Below are positions 8,423 through 16,531 of a stretch of DNA of 64,000 nucleotides, piece by piece (position 1 is the first letter of the stretch; each line of letters begins with the position of its first letter). Origin of the DNA: JBCBJX01 sp038522735. GTDB taxonomy: Bacteria; Pseudomonadota; Alphaproteobacteria; Caulobacterales; Parvularculaceae. The notes beneath the pieces were generated by a model. The model was given only the letters and a program-made list of their open reading frames with translations, did no database searches and was not told where the DNA came from. Made by a program: the position numbers and the translations under genes. Location of the stretch: the NCBI GenBank assembly GCA_038522735.1, contig JBCBJX010000002.1, forward strand, positions 1 through 64,000, written 5' to 3'.

Positions 8423-9658
8423 CTACCCGGCGGAGCCCGCCGACGCAGCGTTACGGATGCGGATGAGCGAGCCGCCAGGCTCGCCCGTGTATCGCAGCCG
8501 TCCGTCCTCGCCGCTCTCGAACAGCGTATCGGTCAACATATAGAGGGCCCCGTCCGGGCTGACCGCGACGTCCCGCGAGCGGGCGCGGTCGTGCACAAAC
8601 AGCTCCTCCACAGAAACGATCGTCCTGTTCTCGAATTTGATCCGCCAGAGGCTTCCGCGAGAGAGCCCCGAGACGATCAGATCATCGCGCCAGGTTGGAA
8701 ACTCCGTACCTCTATAAAATACAAGCCCCGTCGGCGCGACGGTCTGCAGCCAGTGCCATTCCGGCGCTGTGAAGTCCGCGTCGATCTCCGGCGGCGCATA
8801 GTCCGGATGGCGATAACCGCCGCTCGTGCGGATCGGCCAGCCGTAATTTGCGCCCGCGCGCAGACGGTTGATTTCATCCCCCTGCCGGGTTCCGTGCTCT
8901 GAAAACCAGATGTCGCCGGTTTCAGGGTGCAGCGCGAGACCCTGCGCCGCGCGGACGCCCAGGGCGTAAAGGCCGGGCGAGGCTTCGGCACCGAAATCCG
9001 GATTGTCCGCAGGCGGGCGACCATCGGGCGTCAGTCGGTATATTTTGCCGCGCCTGTCGGCGACGTCCTGTGCGATCGGCAAGTCCGGCTCGTCCCGCTC
9101 GTCATAGAGCCGTTCGCCGATCGTGATATACAGCATGCCGTCAGCGCCGAAAATCAGCCCGCCCCCATAGTGGTGATATTCGCCGTCCGTGTACGGCTCC
9201 GCGACCAGCAGGGTCTCCAGATCGGTCAGCGCATAACCCTCCAGGACGCCGCGAACGACCTTCGTGGTGCGACCGCCATCGCCTTTCGCGGCGTAGGAGA
9301 GGTAAATCCGGCGGTTTGCTGCGAAATCCGGATCGAGCGCGACGTCGAACAGCCCGCCATTGTCGCTCGGCGTTTCAACCCCGATATCGTCGACGAGATC
9401 GCCAGGCAGGCCCGAAACGGAAACGACATCCTTCGTTTGCAGATGAATGCGGAGCAGTCCGCCGTGCTTTTCGGTGACCAGCGCCTCCTCCGCGCTGAGG
9501 AACGTCACCGCCCACGGGCTGCGCAGCCCGTCGACCACCACATCTTTGGCCAGGACGACTTTCGCCAGCGCAGGCGCGTCGGCCGGGCCGCCGCAGGCCG
9601 TCGAGACGGCGAATGCGGCGACGAGCGCTGCGGATGTCATTGCGCGTCTTCGGGTCAT
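8423..9658 (-). CDS. PQQ-dependent sugar dehydrogenase-like beta-propeller, exported
   Basis: A 411-residue protein of the glucose/sorbosone dehydrogenase (GSDH, YliI/Asd-like) family. It has an N-terminal signal (TRRRAMTSAALVAAFAVSTAC), with a cysteine that may be lipidated although the preceding residues are not a canonical lipobox. Propeller motifs follow: LRSPWAVTFLSAEEALVTEK, GGLFDVALDPDFAANRRIYLSYA, YHHYGGGLIFGADGMLYITIGE, GLALHPETGDIWFSEHGTRQGDEIN and YGWPIRTSGG. It should act in the periplasm as a soluble aldose dehydrogenase; whether it binds PQQ is not shown. ATG 9658 is chosen over an upstream in-frame start because the signal peptide then begins at residue 1. It is convergent with the bactofilin gene, leaving a 4-bp gap. 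Confidence 0.88.
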   Translation of the reverse strand: MTRRRAMTSAALVAAFAVSTACGGPADAPALAKVVLAKDVVVDGLRSPWAVTFLSAEEALVTEKHGGLLRIHLQTKDVVSVSGLPGDLVDDIGVETPSDNGGLFDVALDPDFAANRRIYLSYAAKGDGGRTTKVVRGVLEGYALTDLETLLVAEPYTDGEYHHYGGGLIFGADGMLYITIGERLYDERDEPDLPIAQDVADRRGKIYRLTPDGRPPADNPDFGAEASPGLYALGVRAAQGLALHPETGDIWFSEHGTRQGDEINRLRAGANYGWPIRTSGGYRHPDYAPPEIDADFTAPEWHWLQTVAPTGLVFYRGTEFPTWRDDLIVSGLSRGSLWRIKFENRTIVSVEELFVHDRARSRDVAVSPDGALYMLTDTLFESGEDGRLRYTGEPGGSLIRIRNAASAGSAG

Positions 9659-9759
9659 CGGCGGGCGTCCGGTCTGCGACAAATCGGAGGGTAGCGGCGC
9701 AGCGAACCGCACTGAACATCCGCCGGCGTTAACTTCGCGTCAGAAAGCGCGGGAGCGCC

Positions 9760-10867
9760 TTATTCTTCGCCGCCGACCCGCGCGGCCAGGGCCGCGCCCA
9801 TGAAAGCGTCGAGATCGCCGTCGAGGACGGCGGCGGGGTCGGTGTGCTCCACCGCGGTGCGGGTGTCTTTCACCAGCTGATAGGGCTGCAGGACATAGGA
9901 GCGGATCTGGTGGCCCCAGCCGATATCGGTTTTCGAGGCGGCGGTCGCGGCGGCCTCTTCTTCGCGCTTCTGCAGCTCGATCTCATAGAGACGGGCGCGG
10001 AGCATCGACCAGGCGTGGGCGCGGTTTTTATGCTGGGAGCGCTCCGACTGGCACTGGACGACGACGCCCGTCGGAATATGGGTGATGCGGACAGCTGAAT
10101 CCGTCGTGTTCACGTGCTGGCCGCCGGCGCCGGAAGCGCGGAAGGTGTCGATGCGGCAGTCGCTCTCGTTCACCTCAATCTCGATATTGTCGTCGATGAC
10201 GGGATAAACCCAGACGGAGGTGAACGAGGTGTGCCGCCGCGCGCTTGAATCATAAGGCGAGATGCGGACCAGCCGATGGACGCCGGACTCGGTCTTCAAC
10301 CATCCGTAGGCGTTCTGCCCCTTCACCTGGATCGTCGCGGACTTGATCCCCGCTTCCTCGCCCGCCTGTTCTTCCAGAACATCGACCTTGTAGCCCCGGT
10401 TCTGGGCCCACCGGACGTACATGCGCAGCAGCATGGAGGCCCAGTCGTTCGATTCCGTGCCGCCGGCGCCCGGGTGGATCTCCACATAACAGTCGTTGCC
10501 GTCCGCCTCGCCGGAGAGGAGCGCCTCGAGCTCGGCGCGGCGGGCCTTTTCCTGCAGTCCCTTGAGGCCCTCGACAACGTCGTCGAGACCGCCCTCATCA
10601 CCCTCCTCCTCGGACATTTCCGCAAGGGTGATGTTGTCTTCAAGGTCCTGTTCGATCGCCTTCACCGCGCCGATCGCCTCGTCGAGCCGGGTGCGTTCGC
10701 GCATCAGGACCTGCGCGGCCTCCGGATCGTCCCAGAGGGTCGGGTCTTCGGCTTTTTCGTTCAGCTCGGCGAGGCGGGACTGGGCGGCGTCCCAGTCAAA
10801 GACGCCTCCTCAGCAGGCCGACGGACTGCTTGATTTCATCGCGAAGGGAGAGAATTTCGGCGCGCAT
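9760..10867 (-). CDS. prfB: Peptide chain release factor 2, with programmed +1 frameshift
   Basis: RF2 releases peptides at UGA and UAA. Reading from ATG 10867 gives 23 codons, then an in-frame TGA at 10798-10796. The codon before it is CTT (10801-10799), with AGGAGG a few bases upstream, so the slippery site reads CTT TGA C as in known prfB genes. A +1 slip continues as DWDAAQSRLAEL into the long frame that includes 10704-9760. The main body has the catalytic GGQ loop (GAGGQHVNTTDSAVR) and the recognition loop SPYDSSARRHTSF, where SPY replaces the E. coli SPF, a variant common in alphaproteobacteria. The full product is about 368 residues. Because the stop is UGA, RF2 itself autoregulates the slip. 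Confidence 0.95.
10796..10813 (-). promoter_or_regulatory. prfB: prfB +1 frameshift site
   Basis: On the minus strand the site reads CTG AGG AGG CGT CTT TGA C. The internal Shine-Dalgarno-like AGGAGG is three bases before CTT, the P-site slippery codon, and the TGA lies at 10798-10796. This matches the classical prfB element in spacing and sequence. Confidence 0.95.
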
Positions 10868-10945
10868 GATGCTCGATCAACAGGTTCCAGGGCGCGTGGA
10901 GGTAGCTCAGCGCGCCGCTCGCTGCAAGCAGGCGCGGTCGAACCG

Positions 10946-11146
10946 TCACCCGATCCGGAAAACAGACCGGGTCTTGTCCTGATCCCTGAACGCCGCGGCG
11001 GCTTTTTTGCCCGCAGGCGTCACCTCCCCGGTCTCCGCCAGCCAGCCCTGCGACCTGGCGTACTCGAAGGGCGAAACGCCGTCTTTCGACCCGGCGATCA
11101 GGCTTGCGGCGTAGCGCTCGATGATGTCGCGTTCTGTATCACTCAT
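10946..11146 (-). CDS. Small uncharacterised protein (66 aa)
   Basis: An open frame from ATG 11146 encodes a compact 66-residue soluble protein (MSDTERDIIERYAASL at the start, KTRSVFRIG at the end). It has no signal peptide or membrane segment. The first half looks helical; the middle (SPFEYARSQGWLAETGEVTPAGKKA) resembles a small winged or helical domain. It lies between the GNAT and prfB on the same strand and has the GC-rich third positions of its neighbours, which supports it being real. No family is recognised. Confidence 0.6.
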   Translation of the reverse strand: MSDTERDIIERYAASLIAGSKDGVSPFEYARSQGWLAETGEVTPAGKKAAAAFRDQDKTRSVFRIG

Positions 11147-11187
11147 ATTGGTAGTACGCGCCGCTCGCGCGCCCGGATCAAGGGAAA

Positions 11188-11850
11188 TTACGCATTCGCA
11201 GCAAGCGCGCCGCGCACGTTTTCGAGGGGTTGAAGCTGCCCGCCGCGGGCGTCGAAATTCGCCGGGTCGAGCCAAGCGTCGAGCCCGGCGGAAACAAGCG
11301 GCCATTCGCCGTCGATGATGGAGAACCAGGCCGTGTCGCGATTGCGCCCGCGCACCAGCATGTCCTGCCGGAAGACGCCTTCGAACACGAAACCGAGGCG
11401 GACCGCCGCCCGCCGGGACGCGTCGTTCGCCGCATCGCATTTCCATTCATATCGACGGTAGCCGAGATCGTCGAAGACGTGGCGCGCCATGATCGCCATC
11501 GCCTCCGTCGCGGCGCGGGTCCGCTGGAGGGCCGGCCCGAAGGCGACGAAGCCGACCTCCGTGGAGCCGTGCTGCGGTCGGTTCCGCATATAGCTCGCCG
11601 TTCCGAGCACCGCGCGCGTGGACGGGTCGAGAAGAACGTGCGTCCGCCAGCCGTCGCGCTCCCTCCGGTCCATGTAAAACGCGTCCAGAGCTTCCGGGGA
11701 CGGCGGCGGGTCGATCGGAAGATAGCGCCAGAGCGCCTCGTCGGCCTCGGCGCAGATCGCCGTCCAGAGCGGTTCCGCGAAGGCGCCGCCATAGGGCGCG
11801 ACGGCGACATCACGCCCCTCCGCAGGCGGTAAATCCGGATACGGAAACAT
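11188..11850 (-). CDS. GNAT N-acetyltransferase (RimJ/RimL-like)
   Basis: A 220-residue protein with the GNAT layout. There is a beta strand with LGTASYMRNRPQHGSTEVGFVAFGPALQRTRAATEAM, where the acetyl-CoA pyrophosphate loop lies near the LQRTRAATEA segment, and a C-terminal RRYEWKCDAANDASRRAAVRLGFVFEGVFRQDMLVRGRNRDTAWFSI segment, which is characteristic of the RimJ/RimL and ribosomal-protein acetyltransferase group. The acceptor substrate is unknown. It begins 9 bp after the PBP1A stop on the same strand and so is probably co-transcribed with it. Confidence 0.88.
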   Translation of the reverse strand: MFPYPDLPPAEGRDVAVAPYGGAFAEPLWTAICAEADEALWRYLPIDPPPSPEALDAFYMDRRERDGWRTHVLLDPSTRAVLGTASYMRNRPQHGSTEVGFVAFGPALQRTRAATEAMAIMARHVFDDLGYRRYEWKCDAANDASRRAAVRLGFVFEGVFRQDMLVRGRNRDTAWFSIIDGEWPLVSAGLDAWLDPANFDARGGQLQPLENVRGALAANA

Positions 11851-11859
11851 AGGGGCGGT

Positions 11860-14460
11860 CTAGTAAAGGCCGCCCAGATCGTCGTCCTCGTCTTCGCCTT
11901 CAGCCCCGTCGCGGGCGCCCGCCGGGGCGCCGAGGCCCGCGAGCGCGTTGACGCCGTCGCCGGCCAGATCCGTGGCCTTGAAGGCTTCAACCACCACATT
12001 GCCCTCGCCCGGCTTCGCCGGCAGGCCCGTTTTGAAGTTCACGCGCACGAAGCGAAGCCCCTGCGGGACCCGGAACGGAACGCCCGCGGAGTCCCCGAGG
12101 GCGCCCGCCATGAAGTCCGCGAAGATCGGCGCCGCGACGCCGCCGCCGGATTCCCCCGAGCCAAGGGAGGACGGAAGGTCGTAGCCGACATAGACGCCCG
12201 CCACGAGGTCCGGCGAAAAGCCGACGAACCAGGCGTCGATATAATCGTTGGTCGTCCCCGTCTTGCCGGCGACAGTCTGGGAAACTTTGGCGCCGACGGA
12301 GCTCTTCGCGGTCCCGCGCTCCACCACGCCTTCCATCATCGAGACGATCTGATAGGCGGTGCGCGGATCGATCACCTGTTCGCGCGTGTCGGCGAGCCGC
12401 GGACGCGACTGGCCGCGCCATTCGACGACATCGCAGCCGGCGCAGGACCGCGCATCGGAAGAAAAGACCGCCTTGCCGTAGCGGTTCTGCACCTGGTCGA
12501 TCATGATGGGCGTTACGTACTTTCCGCCGTTCACCAGCATGGCGTAGGCGGCCGTCAGCTTGATCAGCGTCGTCTCGCCGGCGCCGAGGGAGACGGCGAG
12601 CACCGGGTCCCAGCCCTCGGCGATGCCGAACCGGCGCGCATTGGAGATGATCGGACCCATGCCGATCTCCTGCGCGAGGCGGACGGTCATCATGTTCTTG
12701 GATTGCTCGATGCCGTAGCGGAGCGTCGACTCCCCGTTGAAGTAGCCCGTGTAGTTCGTCGGCTTGTACCAGAGATCGTCGGCCCGGCCGCCGGGGGCGA
12801 CGAAGGGCGCGTCGAGAACGATCGAGGACGGCGTGTAGCCGAGATCGAGCGCCGCGGCGTAGACGAACGGTTTGAAGGCTGAACCGGGCTGGCGCTCGGC
12901 CTGAACGGCCCGGTTGAACTCCGACATCTGGAAAGAAAAGCCGCCTTCCATGGCGAGGACGCGACCCGTATGCGGATCAATGGCGATGACGCCGCCGTTC
13001 ACCGCCGGCGCCTGACGCAGGCCGTAGGTCGCCCCGTCGATCTGCTGGACGTAGACGACGTCGCCGACCTCGAAGACGTCGGCCGGCGTCTCGATCTCCT
13101 CGCCCAGCGTGTTGACGCTCAGAAACTCGCGGGCCCAGAGAATCTCTTCAAGCGGAATGGAGGCCGTTGAGCCGTCGCGCAGGCCGATCGTCGCCGCGGT
13201 CTCGCCAAACTCAAGAACGGCGGCGAGACGCCAGGGCGCGAGGTCGCTGATGTACGGAACATCGCCAAGGGGCGCGAGCCAGGCGGGCTCGTCGGCGCCC
13301 GCGTCATCGACGTCAGCGAGTCCGTCCGCCCACTGAATGCGGGCGACGGGGCCGCGCCAGCCATGGCGGCGGTCATAGGCTTCAAGGCCGTCCCGCAGCG
13401 CTTTGCGCGCAAGCTTCTGGAGGCGCGGATCGAGGGTCGTGCGGATCGAGAGGCCGCCGTCGTAAAGGCCTTCCTCGCCGAAGACGTCATAGGCCTTCTG
13501 GCGCACTTGCTCGGTGAAATACGCCGTCTCCGGCTGGCGCGCGCCGAGGGGCGGCGCAACCGCTGCGCCAAGCTCCGTCGCGCGGGCCGCTGCGAGCTCG
13601 CCGTCCGTCAGGAAGCCTTCCTCGAACATGCGCCCGAGCACCCAGTTCCGTCGTGCGACGGCGCGCTCGGCGCGGCGGATCGGGTGGTAGTTCGACGGGC
13701 CCTTGGCGACGGCGGCGAGATACGCCGCCTCCGGCGCCGTCAGCTCCGCGAGCGGCTTGTTGAAATAGTTGAGCGCCGCGGCGGCGACGCCGTAGGAGCC
13801 GTTTCCGAGATAAATCTCGTTCAGATAAAGCTCCAGGATCTCGTCCTTGGTGAAGGTGCGCTCGATCTTCAGCGCGAGGAGCTGTTCTTTGATCTTTCGT
13901 TCGTAGCGCTGCTCCGAGGACAGAAGAAAGTTCTTCGCGACCTGCTGGGTGATGGTCGAGGCGCCTTCGAGACGGCGGCCTTTACGGTAATTGTCGATGT
14001 TCGAGATCGCCGCCCGGACGATGCCGCGCGGGTCGATGCCAGCGTGGGTGTAGAAACTCTTGTCCTCGGCCGCGATGAAGGCGTTGCGCACGACGACGGG
14101 GATCGCCTCGATCGGCACGAAAATGCGGCGCTCGGCGGCGTACTCGGCGATCAGCGAGCCGTCGCCCGCGTGGACGCGGGTCGTCACCTCCGGCTCGTAT
14201 TCTCCGAGCACGTCGATGCTCGGCAGATCCTCGCTCAGGCTGCTGATGTAAACGAAGGCCGCGATCACCGCCGCGACGGCGAGGACGGCGCCGAGGGCGA
14301 ACGCCCCGCCGATCAGTCGAAACACCAAACCGACACCCGATCCTTTCTCACGCTCGTCCCAGTCCGGCTCCTCGACGGAGGCGCGCGACGGCGCCCGCAA
14401 GGGGCTCGCCGCGGGCGCGCCCGTCTCGTCCGATCTCGGCTGGTCGGCGTCGTCGTTCAT
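11860..14460 (-). CDS. mrcA: Penicillin-binding protein 1A (bifunctional class A PBP)
   Basis: An 866-residue peptidoglycan synthase. A Pro/Ser-rich cytoplasmic tail is followed by a TM helix (about residues 47-74). The GT51 glycosyltransferase follows with its catalytic Glu in AAEDKSFYTHAG and the GASTITQQVAKNF motif, then an OB-like region (about 380-480) and the transpeptidase: SxxK in QPGSAFKPFVYA, SxN in QSKNMM, and KTGTTNDYIDAWF. Both active sites are intact. The acidic C-terminus is probably disordered. It sits downstream of the AMIN-amidase gene and upstream of prfB, a neighbourhood shared by many alphaproteobacteria. The enzyme polymerises and cross-links septal and side-wall murein. 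Confidence 0.96.
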   Translation of the reverse strand: MNDDADQPRSDETGAPAASPLRAPSRASVEEPDWDEREKGSGVGLVFRLIGGAFALGAVLAVAAVIAAFVYISSLSEDLPSIDVLGEYEPEVTTRVHAGDGSLIAEYAAERRIFVPIEAIPVVVRNAFIAAEDKSFYTHAGIDPRGIVRAAISNIDNYRKGRRLEGASTITQQVAKNFLLSSEQRYERKIKEQLLALKIERTFTKDEILELYLNEIYLGNGSYGVAAAALNYFNKPLAELTAPEAAYLAAVAKGPSNYHPIRRAERAVARRNWVLGRMFEEGFLTDGELAAARATELGAAVAPPLGARQPETAYFTEQVRQKAYDVFGEEGLYDGGLSIRTTLDPRLQKLARKALRDGLEAYDRRHGWRGPVARIQWADGLADVDDAGADEPAWLAPLGDVPYISDLAPWRLAAVLEFGETAATIGLRDGSTASIPLEEILWAREFLSVNTLGEEIETPADVFEVGDVVYVQQIDGATYGLRQAPAVNGGVIAIDPHTGRVLAMEGGFSFQMSEFNRAVQAERQPGSAFKPFVYAAALDLGYTPSSIVLDAPFVAPGGRADDLWYKPTNYTGYFNGESTLRYGIEQSKNMMTVRLAQEIGMGPIISNARRFGIAEGWDPVLAVSLGAGETTLIKLTAAYAMLVNGGKYVTPIMIDQVQNRYGKAVFSSDARSCAGCDVVEWRGQSRPRLADTREQVIDPRTAYQIVSMMEGVVERGTAKSSVGAKVSQTVAGKTGTTNDYIDAWFVGFSPDLVAGVYVGYDLPSSLGSGESGGGVAAPIFADFMAGALGDSAGVPFRVPQGLRFVRVNFKTGLPAKPGEGNVVVEAFKATDLAGDGVNALAGLGAPAGARDGAEGEDEDDDLGGLY

Positions 14461-14591
14461 GATCTCACTCGTCCCCCGCGACGATGGCGTTCCTCCACCT
14501 GCCGCGCGAATGCGTCAACACCGCGACGGCGTCGCGGCGTCTGACTGCAATTTAGCCGCTTCCTCCGCAATGCGAAACGCGGGGCGCGCAG

Positions 14592-15935
14592 CTATTGGGC
14601 CGAGGCGTGGCGCACGGCGGGCTGAAACTCGAAATAGCCGTCGATGGCGTCGGCGACGGCGAACGCCATCCGCTCGCGCCAGGCCGCGTTGGACAGGTTC
14701 TTTTCGTCCGCCGCGTTGGAGAGGAAGGCGAGCTCCAGAAGCACGGCCGGCACGTCGGGCGACAGGAGAACGCGATATGCGGCCGTGCGGTGGGTGTTGC
14801 CGACGAGCGGCGCGACCTTGCCGAGTTCAGGGATCAGGAGCTGGGCGAAACGCGCGGACTGGTTCTTGGTCTCGCGCTGGGCGAGGTCGAACAGGATGAC
14901 GCCGACTTCCTCGTTCGCGATGGAGTCGTCAAACATGATGTAGTCGCCGCGGCTGACGGCGTTGGCGATACGCTTCGACCCCGTTTCGGAAAGCGTCCAG
15001 ACAGAGGCGCCGCGCACGTCGACATTCCCCGCCAGAGCGTCGGCGTGGATCGAAAGGAAGAGATCGGCGTGGGCGGCCCGCGCGATCTCCGCCCGTTCGT
15101 CGAGCCGCAGGTACGTATCGTCGTCGCGCGTCAGCACGATCTCGTAGCGCCCGGTCCGGTTGAGCGCGTCGCGCAGCTTCAACGCCGTTGCGAGCGTAAC
15201 GGCCTTTTCGCGCGTGCCGCCTCTGCCGATGGCGCCGGGATCGCGCCCGCCGTGTCCGGCGTCGATCACGATCACTTTGCGGTCCGATGCTTTGCGCACC
15301 GGCGGATCGATGACGCGCGCCGCCTGCTGCGGCTTCACCGAGGGCGCCGGCGCCGCGTCGGCGAAGGCCGCCGGCTCCTCAAGCTGCAAGCGCGCTTCCG
15401 GCGGCGGGGCGGGACGCACGGCGACGATCGGCTCGTAAGCGCCCCAGATGGCGCCGTCTTGGGCGGCCATGGCGCCGAGGGCTGCCGGCGCAAGATCGAT
15501 GACGAGGCGCGAATGGCCGAGACCGTCCTGCGGCGGCAGAACGAAGACGTCGAGCACCTTGGAGGGCTCGGCGAGATCGAAGACGAGGCGCGAGCCGAGG
15601 CCGTCGGCGGCGGGGCCGTAGTCATAAGAGCCGACGACGCCCCTGCCCTTCGCCGATCCGGAGCCCGGCGCGACGCCTTTGAGGGCGAACGCGGTCGATG
15701 GCAGATCGACCATCACCGAGGCCGCGCTCGCATCGAGGCTGGTGCGGTGGGCGACAACGCCTTTCAGGTCGAGAACGATGCGCGTCCGCTCCGCCGAAGG
15801 TCCGAACCGCACGTCGAGAAGCGTCAGCCGCGCGTCCTGCGCGATCGCCCCAAGGGCGAACAGGCACGCGAAGACCGCCGGAAAAAACCGGATCAGCCCC
15901 TCCAGAAATCCCGCCGCGAACCGCACAGCCGCCAT
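14592..15935 (-). CDS. N-acetylmuramoyl-L-alanine amidase, AMIN + Amidase_3 (AmiC-like)
   Basis: A 447-residue exported hydrolase. It has an N-terminal signal/TM segment (FLEGLIRFFPAVFACLFALGAIA), then an AMIN domain (about 35-155, RLTLLDVRFGPSAERTRIVLDL) that targets the septum. A Pro-rich linker leads to Amidase_3 with its zinc residues in IDAGHGGRDPGAIG, the metal Glu in GGTREKAVTLA, His in LFLSIHADA, and the catalytic Glu in LLELAFLSNAADE. All expected ligands are present. It cuts the amide between MurNAc and L-Ala during division. It lies 131 bp upstream of mrcA on the same strand. Confidence 0.93.
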   Translation of the reverse strand: MAAVRFAAGFLEGLIRFFPAVFACLFALGAIAQDARLTLLDVRFGPSAERTRIVLDLKGVVAHRTSLDASAASVMVDLPSTAFALKGVAPGSGSAKGRGVVGSYDYGPAADGLGSRLVFDLAEPSKVLDVFVLPPQDGLGHSRLVIDLAPAALGAMAAQDGAIWGAYEPIVAVRPAPPPEARLQLEEPAAFADAAPAPSVKPQQAARVIDPPVRKASDRKVIVIDAGHGGRDPGAIGRGGTREKAVTLATALKLRDALNRTGRYEIVLTRDDDTYLRLDERAEIARAAHADLFLSIHADALAGNVDVRGASVWTLSETGSKRIANAVSRGDYIMFDDSIANEEVGVILFDLAQRETKNQSARFAQLLIPELGKVAPLVGNTHRTAAYRVLLSPDVPAVLLELAFLSNAADEKNLSNAAWRERMAFAVADAIDGYFEFQPAVRHASAQ

Positions 15936-16531
15936 ACCTTGAAGTCCTGTCGCTACGCCCGCCCGAGCGCGAGCGATAGCGCAGGCTTCGTTAACGTCGT
16001 GTTAAGCATTAGCTCTTGCATGAACAGAACCGTGAGTCGGCTCCGCGCGCGCTTTTCTTTTGCCGCGGGGTGGGCCATGTTTAACACGCGTCAAATGTTT
16101 GCGTGACACGATCCCATGTGTTCGCGCCTCGCGCGACGCTTCCGCCGGACCTGTTTCGACCCGACCGGCGACCCAGCCTGCAAGCGATAGCGTCCACAAT
16201 GACGGCGTCGATTGCGGGCGAACCGGCCGCCCCGCCGGTTTCGCTTTTCTTATCGGGCGGCGACGCCTAGAGACCGAGACGCGAGGAGGGGCCGACCTGG
16301 ACGCGCCCTAACCGCCGCGCCGGGTTCGAACGACAGACGCCCCGCCGGCCCGGGTCCTCGGACCCCATGAAAAGCCGGCCTTTTTGATCGAATTGCCGAT
16401 GCGCCGCCTGCTCCGCCAAGACCGCACTCCGACGCCCGGGCTCGACGCCCGGCGCGCGGCGGCCGGGCGACGGCGTCGGCCGCTGACAGCCGGCCCTTTC
16501 CCTCTGAGGACGGGCCGCGAGGACCCCTTCA
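15936..16531 (+). other. 596-bp intergenic region: divergent promoters and long rne leader
   Basis: No convincing gene was found in this gap between the amidase (minus) and rne (plus). The first 100 bases are relatively AT-rich (for example GTTAACGTCGTGTTAAGCATTAG at 15991-16013) and should hold the divergent promoters. The last 200 bases are strongly GC-rich with several overlapping inverted repeats, which suggests a structured 5' UTR for rne. Confidence 0.5.
16344..16385 (+). terminator. Terminator-like nested hairpin in the rne leader
   Basis: GCCGGC (16344-16349) pairs with GCCGGC (16374-16379), enclosing a second hairpin GGGTCC-TC-GGACCC (16352-16365), and is followed by C then TTTTT (16381-16385). 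This is the layout of an intrinsic terminator about 150 bp before the rne start, so it could act as an attenuator. The outer stem is only 6 bp. Confidence 0.4.
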
